DNA of 64,000 nt, from contig NZ_BCZE01000027.1 in NCBI RefSeq assembly GCF_001598555.1, forward strand, positions 38,055 through 102,054, in the 5' to 3' direction. Below, in pieces: positions 49,947-58,885 of this stretch. A program made the translations under genes and the position numbers. A model generated the notes under the pieces. That model made no database searches, was not told the origin of the DNA, and worked only from the letters and a program-made list of their open reading frames with translations. This DNA is from Novosphingobium rosa NBRC 15208 (GTDB lineage Bacteria > Pseudomonadota > Alphaproteobacteria > Sphingomonadales > Sphingomonadaceae). Position 1 is the first letter of the stretch. Each line of letters begins with the position of its first letter.

Positions 49947-50933
49947 ATGAACAATCACGCGCGCTTTCGCGCCTTCGATCGCCGCACCCTTCTGAAGGGC
50001 ACGGCCGCTGCGGCAGCGGGCATGCTGATCGATCCCGCTTTCGCGGCCACCGCGCCGCAAGCATCGCCAGGCAAGGGAGCCAAGCTCGTGCTGTTGGGCA
50101 CGAAGGGCGGTCCGCGCGTGGGCGGCAAACGCGCCAACCCGGCCAATGCGCTGGTGGTGGACGGCAATGCCTATATCATCGACGCGGGCCTGGGCGTGAC
50201 GGCGCAATGCGTCAAAGCAGGCCTGAACCTTGCCGACATAAGGGCGATCTTCATCTCGCATATGCATTCCGACCATGAGCTGGAATTCGGCAATCTGGTC
50301 TACAACATCTGGGCCGCCGGCGCCTTGCACCGCCCGATCGATGCCTATGGCCCGGCAGGGCTGGAGGCCATGGCCGCCGATTTCTGGCGCCTCAACCATA
50401 TGGATATCGCAACACGCATGGTGGATGAGGGGCGCGTCGATCCCGCATCCCTGCTGCGCACCCATGATTTTATCGCACGGCAAGGCCATGTCATGACTCA
50501 GGATGGCGTGAGCGTGACCGCCTTCACCACGCCGCATCCCCCGATCGAGGACCTCGCCTACCGTTTCGAGACGCCCCATGGCAGCATCGTCATCACCGGC
50601 GACACGGCCTACAATCCGGCGCTGGCCGATTTCGCGCGGGATGTCGACGTGCTGGTGCACGAGGTGCTGTATGTTCCGGGTGTCGATGAGCTGGTCAAAC
50701 GCGCCCATGGCACCTCCACCTTCCGCAACCATCTGATCAACAGCCACACCACCGCCGAACAGGTCGGCATGATCGCGACGCGGGCGCGGGCGAAAAAGCT
50801 GGTGCTCACCCATTTCGTGCCCGGCGACATGGACTGGATCACCGACGATATGTGGCGGCAGGCTGTCGCCCGGCATTACAAGGGCGAGATCGTGGTGGGC
50901 CGCGATCTGATGGAAGTCCCGCTCCGCGGTTAG
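49947..50933 (+). CDS. Tat-exported metallo-beta-lactamase-fold hydrolase (second copy type)
   Basis: A 328-residue MBL protein. FDRRTLLKGTAAAAAGMLIDPAFA is a clear Tat signal. Zinc motif HMHSDHELEFG, then VITGDTAYNP (Asp ligand), VHEVLYVPG and LVLTHFVPGD (His). It shares the LVLLGTKGGP start of the mature domain with the protein at 1598-2590 but differs in the middle. AGAGGATG precedes the ATG. The AlgE-like porin gene follows 70 bases on, suggesting an outer-envelope import and hydrolysis unit under the TetR regulator. Substrate unknown. Confidence 0.87.
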   Translation: MNNHARFRAFDRRTLLKGTAAAAAGMLIDPAFAATAPQASPGKGAKLVLLGTKGGPRVGGKRANPANALVVDGNAYIIDAGLGVTAQCVKAGLNLADIRAIFISHMHSDHELEFGNLVYNIWAAGALHRPIDAYGPAGLEAMAADFWRLNHMDIATRMVDEGRVDPASLLRTHDFIARQGHVMTQDGVSVTAFTTPHPPIEDLAYRFETPHGSIVITGDTAYNPALADFARDVDVLVHEVLYVPGVDELVKRAHGTSTFRNHLINSHTTAEQVGMIATRARAKKLVLTHFVPGDMDWITDDMWRQAVARHYKGEIVVGRDLMEVPLRG

Positions 50934-51003
50934 GCGCGGCGATCTTCCCGACACCGCCAGGGCTCACGCATGAGCCGGCGCGAAAACACAGAGGATGTTC
51001 CGA

Positions 51004-52572
51004 ATGTACGTCAACCGCCTTGTGCTGGCGGGGGTGGCGGGCGCCGTTGCGGGCTTGTCGACCCCGGCTGCCGCCTCCGCGCCCGACAGCGATGCCCCGC
51101 CCCGGATCGCGACGCCCCAAATCGTGACGCCCGACCCGCGCGGCGCCAATCTTGCCGTCCTGTTCCCGGCGAGCCCACGCAAGCCTGACTCGCCCAAGGG
51201 GGAATATGATATCTATTGGCCGAGAGGCGGCGGCTGGGGGCCTTATCAGGGCGGCGGCTACTGGATGTCGCGATATATGGAAGACTGGCGCAACGTACCG
51301 CGCCACAAGGGAGATATCTTCAACATCCTGAAGGAGATCCCGCTGACCCGGGGGGGTGTCGTCCGGCTCAGCCTGAACGGCACGATGCGCAACTGGATCG
51401 ATTATCAGAACAATCCCGGCCTCAAATCCACCGGCTACCAGACCACCGTGCTGCAGCGGACGATTGCGGGCGCGCGGGTCGATCTGGGCGATCTGTTCAC
51501 GGCCTATGCCGAAGTCGCCAATGGCCTGGCAAGCGGGCATAATTTCAACAAGATCCCGACCAACCAGCAAAAGGACGCCACCATCCTGCAGGCCTTTGGC
51601 GAGGTCCATGGCAAGGCCTTGAAGGGCTATCTGGGCCTGCGCGTCGGGCGGCAGGATTTCTGGGATGGCCCGCTCCAGCTCGCCACCGTCCGCGAAAATC
51701 CCAACATCCGCCAAATGTGGAATGGCGTGCGCGCCTTCGGGCTCTGGAAGGATGTCCGGGTCGATGTCTTCCATCTCTATGGCACCACGCTCAATGACGG
51801 GGCCTTCAACGATCCGGTCAATCATGCCGAGCGCCTCGATGGCGCGGTGCTGGGCACGCATATCGACACAGGCCATGTCGGCAAGGTGAAGACCACCCTG
51901 TTTCTGGACGGGATCTATTACCACTACGGCCTGAACCGCAGCTGGGGCCAGACCAGCGGGCGGGACGACCGCGACATCTACGGCGCCTATCTGCATGGCG
52001 ACATCGGCAGAATGGCGCTCGACTGGAGCGCCTTCCGGCAGACGGGCAGCTTTGCCGGTCGCGCTGTTTCAGCCTATGCAGTCTTCACCAAGGCCTCCTA
52101 TTTGCTGGCCACCAGCCCGCTTCAGCCCCGCATCGGCTTTCGCGCGGATGTGGCGTCGGGCGGCGGGGCTTACGGCAAGGGCACCTTGCATGATTTCAAC
52201 TTCATGCATGGCATCACCATTCTGACCACGTCGAACAACTATCTGGTCTACACCAATGCCGTCTTCGTGGGGCCGCAGGCCTCGATCCAGCCGACGCCGC
52301 GACTCAATCTGTCGACCGAATACAGCCACGTCTGGCGCATGGACGATCACGATGCCGTCTACAATGGCGGCACCTCGCTGGCCTATGCAGGCACGCAGAA
52401 TGTGCGCGGCAGTACCGTTGGAGACATCTGGCGCGCCAAGATGGATCTCAAGCTTAACCGGCACCTGAACTGGCAGGTCAATTTCGACCGGATTTTTGCC
52501 GGAAGCGTCCTCACCCGCGCCGGATTCAGGAATGAATCCTATATCAATAGCATCGTCACCTTCAAATTTTGA
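51004..52572 (+). CDS. AlgE-like outer-membrane beta-barrel (alginate export family)
   Basis: A 522-residue exported protein. Signal MYVNRLVLAGVAGAVAGLSTPAAASA, then YDIYWPRGGGWGPYQGGGYWMSRYMEDWR, AEVANGLASGHNF, LRVGRQDFWDGPLQLATVRENPNIRQMWNGVRAF, VDVFHLYGTTLNDGAFND, TLFLDGIYYHYGLNR, HDFNFMHG and the terminal barrel strand YINSIVTFKF. These match the PF13372 porins that in sphingomonads and pseudomonads sit in aromatic or sugar catabolic loci. AGAGGA 8 bases before ATG 51004 favours this start over an ATG three codons earlier. Likely a passive channel for the substrate of the neighbouring hydrolase. Confidence 0.8.
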   Translation: MYVNRLVLAGVAGAVAGLSTPAAASAPDSDAPPRIATPQIVTPDPRGANLAVLFPASPRKPDSPKGEYDIYWPRGGGWGPYQGGGYWMSRYMEDWRNVPRHKGDIFNILKEIPLTRGGVVRLSLNGTMRNWIDYQNNPGLKSTGYQTTVLQRTIAGARVDLGDLFTAYAEVANGLASGHNFNKIPTNQQKDATILQAFGEVHGKALKGYLGLRVGRQDFWDGPLQLATVRENPNIRQMWNGVRAFGLWKDVRVDVFHLYGTTLNDGAFNDPVNHAERLDGAVLGTHIDTGHVGKVKTTLFLDGIYYHYGLNRSWGQTSGRDDRDIYGAYLHGDIGRMALDWSAFRQTGSFAGRAVSAYAVFTKASYLLATSPLQPRIGFRADVASGGGAYGKGTLHDFNFMHGITILTTSNNYLVYTNAVFVGPQASIQPTPRLNLSTEYSHVWRMDDHDAVYNGGTSLAYAGTQNVRGSTVGDIWRAKMDLKLNRHLNWQVNFDRIFAGSVLTRAGFRNESYINSIVTFKF

Positions 52573-52635
52573 ACCCATCGGGGCGGCAACGGTCCGCGCC
52601 ATGGGCCATTGGATTTCACGCAAAAGACAGATACA

Positions 52636-52656
52636 ATGATGCGAATGCATTGCAAT
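52636..52656. promoter_or_regulatory. possible Fur box before the siderophore receptor
   Basis: The stretch around GCGAATGCATTGC is an AT/GC-alternating dyad centred on AATGCATT, about 60 bases before the siderophore receptor ATG. It resembles alphaproteobacterial Fur sites, but only roughly; assignment rests on position and symmetry. Confidence 0.35.
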
Positions 52657-52707
52657 AGCTTCAACCCCTGACTATGGCTCCTGTCAAACAAGGGGCCATC
52701 TTCCATC

Positions 52708-54798
52708 ATGCGCGCATCATTCCGTTCGCTTCTGCTCGTCACGCTCACGCTGCCCGCCACGGCGGCCTGGGCCGGCGCACCCGCATCCGAAGCGCCGACA
52801 GACGCTTCCAACATCATCGTGAACGGCGTGCGCCCGCCCCGATCCTATGCGGTCGACGACACCAATGCCGCCAAGATCGCGGCGCCGCTGCGCGACATTC
52901 CGCAATCGGTCACCGTGGTGCCGGCGCAAGTGCTGCTCGACCAGCGCGCCCTCTCCTTGCAGGACGCCCTCAAGAACGTGCCCGGCATCGGCATGAGCTC
53001 GGGCGACGGCCAGCGCGATCAGGTGTTCATTCGCGGTTTCACCGCCATTGCCGACCAGTTCGTCGATGGCTTCCGCGACGATGGCCTCTATTTCCGCGAT
53101 CTGTCCAATGTCGAGCGGGTCGAGGTCGTGAAGGGCCCGGCGGCGGTGCTCTATGGTCGCGGCTCGTCGGGCGGGTTGATCAACCGCGTGACCAAGAAGC
53201 CGACGCTGAACATCATGTCCGCCACCTTCACCGCCGGCAGCTATGACACCTATCGCGGCGAGTTCGATGTCGGCCATTTCGACCCGCAGGCCGGTGTCGG
53301 CGGGCGCATCACCGGCGCCTATGAGGATGATGGCAGCTTCCGCTCGCAGCAATTCCTCAAACGCAAGGCGGTCGCCCCCTCCTTCGTCTTCGGGCAGGGC
53401 AAGGACACCACCGTGCTGCTGCAGGCCGATTATCTGATGGACAGCCGTCTCAACGATTTCGGCATTCCGGCGATCAAGGGCCGCCCGGTCAATGTCGATC
53501 CCGGCACCTATTATGGCGCGGCCAATGCGCGGGCGACGGATGTCGCGCGCTCCGAAGTGTTCTCGCAGACCGTCACGCTGACCCAGCGCATCTCGGACAC
53601 TTTGAGCTTCCGCGACGGTTTCCGCCATTATCACTACACGCTGGACCGCCATAACACCAATGTGACGGCGGCCAATGACACCACCGGCATCATCACCCTC
53701 AGCCATGGCGGCATCGCGCGTGACGAGGATGGTTGGTCCAACCAGGCAGAACTGACGCAAAAGCTGGCTGTCCTCGGTATCAAGAACACGCTGCTGTATG
53801 GTTGGGAACAGGCGCGTCAGGCCAAGGGCGCGATCACCCTCGCCTCGCGCGTGGTGGGCACCACCTCGGCCTTCGCGCCGGTGCTGCCGCAGGTCGATCC
53901 CTCCAGCTTCACCGCGATCAGCGCCAGCAACATCAATTATTTCAACGTCACCGGCCTTTATGCGCAGGATCTGCTCGATTTCGGGCATGGCATCAAGGCG
54001 CTGATCGGTGTGCGTCACGACCGTTTCTCGCAGCGCACCGTGCAACGCATCGCGGGGCAACCCAACCTTTCGCGAGTGGATAACACATGGAGCCCGCGCG
54101 CGGGCCTCGTCCTTCAGCCGGATGCGAAGCAGTCCTATTACGCCTCGTGGAGCCGCAGTTACCAGCCCTCGGGCGAGACCTTCGCGCTTGCCACCACCAA
54201 CGCCAACCTTGCGCCGGAGAAGACCGAGAACAAGGAAATCGGCGCGAAATACAATCTGTTCAAGAACCGCCTGTCCCTGAATGTCGCCGCCTTCATCCTG
54301 CGTCGCACCAACATCAAGGGCACCGATCCCACCACCAATGCGGTCGTGCCCATCGGCACCCAGCGCACACGGGGCGTGGAGCTGTCTGGCACGCTCGATC
54401 TGGGATCGGGGCTGAAGGCGATTGCCGGCTATTCCTATCTCGACAGCGTGGTCGTCGCCTCGGCCACGCCCAGCTTCGTCAACAAGAGCGCGACGCTGAC
54501 GCCGAAGAATCAGGCCAATCTGTTCGTGACCCAGACGATCGCCAAGCATTACGGCATCGGCGGCGGCGGCAATTATGTCTCCAACCGCTGGGCGGACCCG
54601 GCCAACACCACGATCCTGCCGCATTACGTGACGCTCGACGCGATGGGCTGGGCGGAATTCGGGCCGCTGCGGCTGCAGATCAACGTCTATAACCTCACCG
54701 ACAAGCGCTACATCGTTTCCGGCCACGGCACGTCGGCGCTGCTCAACATGCCCGGCGCGCCGCGCAGCGTGCTGGGGACCGCCCGGATCAGCTTCTGA
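52708..54798 (+). CDS. TonB-dependent siderophore receptor, FhuE/Fiu-like
   Basis: A 696-residue receptor. Signal MRASFRSLLLVTLTLPATAAWA; plug with AAPLRDIPQSVTVVPAQVLLDQRALSLQDALKNVPGI, RDQVFIRGFTAIADQFVDGFRDDGLYFRDLSNVERVEVVKGPAAVLYGRGSSGGLINRVTKKP (the siderophore-receptor form of the plug); barrel with YSYYASWSRSYQPSG-like segment and the NPNL-type ATTNANLAPEKTENKEIGAKY; it ends in LGTARISF. It probably imports a ferric catecholate or hydroxamate siderophore. It stands alone: a terminator-like hairpin follows at 54884. Confidence 0.92.
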   Translation: MRASFRSLLLVTLTLPATAAWAGAPASEAPTDASNIIVNGVRPPRSYAVDDTNAAKIAAPLRDIPQSVTVVPAQVLLDQRALSLQDALKNVPGIGMSSGDGQRDQVFIRGFTAIADQFVDGFRDDGLYFRDLSNVERVEVVKGPAAVLYGRGSSGGLINRVTKKPTLNIMSATFTAGSYDTYRGEFDVGHFDPQAGVGGRITGAYEDDGSFRSQQFLKRKAVAPSFVFGQGKDTTVLLQADYLMDSRLNDFGIPAIKGRPVNVDPGTYYGAANARATDVARSEVFSQTVTLTQRISDTLSFRDGFRHYHYTLDRHNTNVTAANDTTGIITLSHGGIARDEDGWSNQAELTQKLAVLGIKNTLLYGWEQARQAKGAITLASRVVGTTSAFAPVLPQVDPSSFTAISASNINYFNVTGLYAQDLLDFGHGIKALIGVRHDRFSQRTVQRIAGQPNLSRVDNTWSPRAGLVLQPDAKQSYYASWSRSYQPSGETFALATTNANLAPEKTENKEIGAKYNLFKNRLSLNVAAFILRRTNIKGTDPTTNAVVPIGTQRTRGVELSGTLDLGSGLKAIAGYSYLDSVVVASATPSFVNKSATLTPKNQANLFVTQTIAKHYGIGGGGNYVSNRWADPANTTILPHYVTLDAMGWAEFGPLRLQINVYNLTDKRYIVSGHGTSALLNMPGAPRSVLGTARISF

Positions 54799-54883
54799 AC
54801 CCCCATGACCGATGCGACCTTTGCAAGCGTCAGGCCGCATGCGGACATGCACCGATTGAGGTCATTTTCAATCGCATAACGCG

Positions 54884-54925
54884 CCGCCCTGCCCTTTCCG
54901 GCCTCCGCCGGAGGGGACAGGGCGG
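54884..54925 (+). terminator. hairpin after the siderophore receptor
   Basis: CCGCCCTG (54884-54891) pairs with CAGGGCGG (54918-54925), continued inward by CCTTTCC/GGAGGGG pairing after one mismatch. The stem is about 15 bp, 86 bases after the stop. The T tract is poor. Confidence 0.5.
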
Positions 54926-54970
54926 TCTGGCGCATCGCCTCTTGCCCCGGCTGCCATAAAAAATTGAAGA

Positions 54971-54994
54971 CTGTCACAAAAACGATATTTATCG
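54971..54994 (+). promoter_or_regulatory. possible PhoB half-site and dyad before the TonB receptor
   Basis: CTGTCAC at 54971-54977 matches a single Pho-box half-site (CTGTCAY). The expected second half 11 bases on is not recognisable. CGATATTTATCG (54983-54994) is a perfect dyad beside it. The following genes encode a phosphoinositide phospholipase C and a phosphoesterase, which is why Pho control is considered. The 241-base gap otherwise shows no gene. Confidence 0.3.
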
Positions 54995-55039
54995 CTATCA
55001 TATGTAGCGGCGATCGAGACAGCCGAGGGTCATTTTTCC

Positions 55040-57781
55040 ATGAAGTCAAAATATTGGGGCGGCAGCACCCTGCCGCTCACAGCGCTGGCCTGTGCGCTGG
55101 CCACGCCCGCATTTGCTGCGACCGCGCCTGCCGCGACCGATGCCGCGGACGCCGGTGACGGCCAGATCATCGTCACCGGCGATCACATCGCCAACCCGGT
55201 CAAGCTGAAGAAAGAGTCCGCCGCCACGGTGGAGGTCATGTCCGCCGAGGAGATCGCCAGGCAGCCGGGCGGCAACATCGTCGACATCATCTCGCATCTG
55301 CCGGGCCTGACCGGCTACAGCGACATGGGCCTGGGCCAGGCCGCGACGGGCGAGAAGGAATTCGTCACCATCCGCGGCATCGACGCCAGCTACAACAGCT
55401 ACACGATGAACGGCATCGAAGTGCCGACCGCCGATTTCTCGACCCGCGCGCTCTCGCTCAAGATGATCGCGCCCTATGGCATCGCCAATGTGACGGTCAC
55501 CAAGACCCCCACCGCCGACATGCCCGGCGATGCCATCGGCGGCGTGATCGATATCGCCACGCCCTCGGCCTTCGATTTCGCCAAGGGGCGGCTCAACAAG
55601 ATCACTTTGGCCGGCACGCTGTCGGGCAAGGCGGTGGATATGGGCTTTCCGGCGGCGGGCGGCACGGCGCAGGGGGAATTCGCCCGCACCTTCGGGACCG
55701 AGAAGCAGTTTGGGATCTACGCCACCGCCTATTACGACAACCGCAGTTCGGTGGGCACCACGCTTCAGGCCCGCAGCTATACGCCCACGCTGGAAAGCGA
55801 GGCCAATGTCAGCGACTGGCGCAATCTGAAGGGCGGGGTGTCGCTGCAGGGCCTGCAGTCGGACTTCTACCGCGACCATATCAAGCGCTATGGCGGCAAC
55901 ATCGCGCTCGATTACCATGGCGATCGCCAGACGCTCTATCTGCGCGGCACCTATGGCCGCTATGAAAACAGCGCCACCGACAGCCAGCACGGCCTGTTCT
56001 CCATCGCCACCGGCTATGACGCCAGCGGCAGCTTCGTACCGGTCGGCCTGCTGTCCAGCGGCTATTTCCAGACGCGCGACCAGACCACCTCGCTGGCCTC
56101 GGTTCAGGCGGGCGGCGCCACCAGATTCAGCGACCGCCTGACGCTGACCTATGACCTTTCGGTGGGGCGCAGCACCTGGGCGCGGCCCAACTATGTCGAG
56201 GGTTCGCTCTACGGCCAGTACATCGTCGACGGTTCGGCCAATTTCGACGCCGCCAACCCCGCCGCGCCGACAGTGGCCTACACCAATGCCACCGCACGCA
56301 ACTATGCCAGCAATGCCGACAACACGGCCCTCTGGAAGTTCCAGGGGTCGGACAGCGGCGCTTCCAACATGCTCTATGCCGGCAAGGTGGGCGCCGAATA
56401 CAAGGTCGGCAATGGCTGGCTGGACAGCGTGAAGGCGGGTGCGCGGGTCAGCATTTCCAAGCGCTATGAATATCAGCATCAGTTCATGGGCAACAATGGC
56501 GACAATTTCGTCATCAAGGATGCGGCGGGCCATGTCGTGGCCTACACCAATCCGCAGGGGCCCACGGTCAGCCAGCTGGCGGGCACGGCGATCACCGATG
56601 CCTATGGGCTGGCGTGGAAAAGCTTCGATCGCTCCACCTTCGTCAATGGCATCGTGCCCTACAAATACACCAGCCAGTATGGGCTGGATCCCGACACCGG
56701 GCAGGTCACCGGCAATCCGGGCGTCTATACGGTGAACGATTATCTGCGCAATTCGGTCTATGGCACAGAAAGCACCTATGCCGCCTATGTGCAGGCCAAT
56801 CTGCATCTGGGGCCGGTGCAGGCGGTGGCGGGGCTGCGCTATGAATACACCGATTTCAAGGCGACCCAGTGGCAGGTGCTGACCACCGACACCGGCGGCT
56901 GGGTCAAGAGCGGGAACACCTATGGCGAACTGTTGCCCAGCCTCAATCTGGTGTGGCGACCGGATCAGCAATTGGTGGTGCGCGCCTCGGCGCATCGTGG
57001 TTTCTCGCGCCCCGCTTTCGGGCTGATCGCCGGGCCCGAGACGGTGACCATCGACGATATTTCGGGCACGCGGTATATTTCGCGCTCGAACCCCAATCTG
57101 AAAGCCACCACCTCGAACAATTTCGATCTGGGTGTGGAGTGGTATGGGCATGACGGCTCGTTCCTGACGGTCGCCACCTATTACAAGGCGCTGCAGAACT
57201 ACATCTTCACCGCCAGCGCCACCGGCAGCCTGCCCAACAGCGCCAGCGGCACGCTGGGCGATGTGACCATGCCCGAAAACGGCACCTCGGCGCATCTCTA
57301 TGGCATCGAGCTGAGCGCCAACCACAAGCTGAAGGAGCTGCCCGGGCTGCTCTCCGGCTTCGGCATCGGCGCCAATGCCACCTTCCAGCACAGCAGCGCC
57401 GATGCGGGCGCCGCCTATGACAACCGCAAGACCTGGCTGCCCCGCGCGCCCGAGCAGATGTACAATGTCAACGTCAGCTATGAGCACGGGCCTTTCAACA
57501 CCATGCTGACGTGGCAGCGCACCGGGCTGCAACTGCTGAGCCTGACCAGCAACAATCTGGACCAGTATCTGCAACCTTCCAGCACGCTGGACCTCAATGT
57601 CGGGCTCAATCTGGGCCATGTGACCTTCGGGCTTCAGGTGCAGAACCTGCTCGACAAGGCGCAGTTCTGGAAGACGATGGGCAAAGGCACGCAATATCTG
57701 GGCACGCAGGATGGCGGGGGCAACGGCTCCTATGTCCAGACCGGGCGCTTCTTCAAGCTGACGGCGTCTTACCAGTGGTAA
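55040..57781 (+). CDS. TonB-dependent receptor upstream of phospholipase C
   Basis: A 913-residue receptor. Signal MKSKYWGGSTLPLTALACALATPAFA; GQIIVTGDHIANPVKLKKESAATVEVMSAEEIARQPGGNIVDIISHLPGLTGY in the plug; VTIRGIDASYNSYTMNGIEVP and GIANVTVTKTPTADMPGDAIGGVIDIATPSAFD, a pattern typical of large xanthomonad/caulobacter-type receptors. The barrel ends FFKLTASYQW. GAGGGTC precedes the ATG. The phospholipase gene starts 9 bases after its stop, so the two are coupled. Likely imports a phosphorylated polyol or lipid head group such as an inositol phosphate; this is inferred from the partner genes. Confidence 0.92.
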   Translation: MKSKYWGGSTLPLTALACALATPAFAATAPAATDAADAGDGQIIVTGDHIANPVKLKKESAATVEVMSAEEIARQPGGNIVDIISHLPGLTGYSDMGLGQAATGEKEFVTIRGIDASYNSYTMNGIEVPTADFSTRALSLKMIAPYGIANVTVTKTPTADMPGDAIGGVIDIATPSAFDFAKGRLNKITLAGTLSGKAVDMGFPAAGGTAQGEFARTFGTEKQFGIYATAYYDNRSSVGTTLQARSYTPTLESEANVSDWRNLKGGVSLQGLQSDFYRDHIKRYGGNIALDYHGDRQTLYLRGTYGRYENSATDSQHGLFSIATGYDASGSFVPVGLLSSGYFQTRDQTTSLASVQAGGATRFSDRLTLTYDLSVGRSTWARPNYVEGSLYGQYIVDGSANFDAANPAAPTVAYTNATARNYASNADNTALWKFQGSDSGASNMLYAGKVGAEYKVGNGWLDSVKAGARVSISKRYEYQHQFMGNNGDNFVIKDAAGHVVAYTNPQGPTVSQLAGTAITDAYGLAWKSFDRSTFVNGIVPYKYTSQYGLDPDTGQVTGNPGVYTVNDYLRNSVYGTESTYAAYVQANLHLGPVQAVAGLRYEYTDFKATQWQVLTTDTGGWVKSGNTYGELLPSLNLVWRPDQQLVVRASAHRGFSRPAFGLIAGPETVTIDDISGTRYISRSNPNLKATTSNNFDLGVEWYGHDGSFLTVATYYKALQNYIFTASATGSLPNSASGTLGDVTMPENGTSAHLYGIELSANHKLKELPGLLSGFGIGANATFQHSSADAGAAYDNRKTWLPRAPEQMYNVNVSYEHGPFNTMLTWQRTGLQLLSLTSNNLDQYLQPSSTLDLNVGLNLGHVTFGLQVQNLLDKAQFWKTMGKGTQYLGTQDGGGNGSYVQTGRFFKLTASYQW

Positions 57782-57789
57782 GGGGCTTG

Positions 57790-58875
57790 ATGGCGGCCGG
57801 GGCGATCCCGGCCGCCGCCCTGCTGCTGGCAGGTGTCGCGCTGGCGCAGCCGGTCGAGGGCATGCCGGGTGATCTGCGGCTGGATCAGCTGCAGGAACTG
57901 GGCTCGCACAACAGCTACAAGCGCTATCCTTCGGCGGAAGAGGATGCGCGGCTGCTGGCCCTGGCCCCGCAATACCGGGATGAGCTGAGCTACGGCCATC
58001 CGCCGCTTGAGGCGCAACTTGCGCTGGGCATCCGCCAGATCGAGATCGATGTCGCGCCCGATCCTGAAGGCGGGCTCTATGCCACACCTTACCATATGGC
58101 CGCGCCGGCGCTACGCGATGCGATGATGGCGCCGGGCGCGAAGGTGCTGCATGTGCCTCAGCTCGACATCGAAAGCCATTGCCTCACCTTCCGCGACTGT
58201 CTGGCCGTGCTGCGCCGCTGGTCGGACACGCATCCCGACCATCTTCCGCTGACGGTGCTGGTCAATGCCTCGGACCACCCGCCGATCAAGGGTTTCTGGC
58301 TGCATGATGCGGTGTTCGATGCCGCCTCGCTGGAAGCACTGGATGCCGATCTCCTCGCGGTGATCGGGCGGGAGCGATTGATCACGCCCGACGATGTGCG
58401 GGGCGAGCGCGCCACGCTGGCGCAAGCCTCCCACGATCACGCATGGCCGACGCTCAGGCAGGCCAAAGGTCGCTTCCTCTTCGTGCTGGACGGCAATGAC
58501 CATCACGAGGCGCTGTACCGCAGCGGTCATCCCTCGCTGCGGGGCCGCGCGATGTTCGGCTACTACCCCGAGGATGCGCCCGAAGCGGCGGTCTTCAACA
58601 TTCAGGAACCGCGCGGCCATGAAGCGGAGATCGCCCGCCTGCTCCGCGCCGGCTATCTGGTCCGCACCCGCGCCGATGCCGACACCAAAGAGGCCCGCGC
58701 CAACGATTCCACCCGCCTGAAGTCCGCCGTGGCCTCGGGCGCGCAATTCGTCAGCACCGACTATTACGACGGCGTGCCCAACCCGCAGGGGCTGGCCTAT
58801 CGCGCCAGCCTGCCGGGCGGGCGCAAGCTGCGCTGCAACCCCGTCACCGCCCGCTGCCCCGCCCATAAGCCTTAA
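57790..58875 (+). CDS. Ca2+-dependent phosphoinositide phospholipase C
   Basis: A 361-residue exported PI-PLC-like phosphodiesterase (PF16670 type). Signal MAAGAIPAAALLLAGVALAQ; catalytic-region blocks LQELGSHNSYKRY, PPLEAQLALGIRQIEIDVAPDPEG (Glu/Asp Ca2+ ligands), TPYHM, LHVPQLDIESHC, LTVLVNASD; the C-terminal signature is FVSTDYYDGVPNPQGLAYRASLPGGRKLRCNPVTARC. It hydrolyses phosphatidylinositol-type lipids outside the cytoplasm. The open frame extends 93 codons into the receptor gene in another phase; ATG 57790 is chosen because AGGGG precedes it and the signal peptide begins there. The PHP-type gene follows after 10 bases. Confidence 0.87.
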   Translation: MAAGAIPAAALLLAGVALAQPVEGMPGDLRLDQLQELGSHNSYKRYPSAEEDARLLALAPQYRDELSYGHPPLEAQLALGIRQIEIDVAPDPEGGLYATPYHMAAPALRDAMMAPGAKVLHVPQLDIESHCLTFRDCLAVLRRWSDTHPDHLPLTVLVNASDHPPIKGFWLHDAVFDAASLEALDADLLAVIGRERLITPDDVRGERATLAQASHDHAWPTLRQAKGRFLFVLDGNDHHEALYRSGHPSLRGRAMFGYYPEDAPEAAVFNIQEPRGHEAEIARLLRAGYLVRTRADADTKEARANDSTRLKSAVASGAQFVSTDYYDGVPNPQGLAYRASLPGGRKLRCNPVTARCPAHKP

Positions 58876-58885
58876 GGACGCCCCG

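Noticed and set aside
52717..54852. Minus-strand open frame of about 711 codons opposite the siderophore receptor
   Set aside because: Codon-phase artefact of the well-supported receptor on the plus strand.
55046..58087. Minus-strand open frame of about 1013 codons
   Set aside because: Antisense shadow of the TonB receptor and phospholipase genes; no recognisable motifs and no ribosome site.
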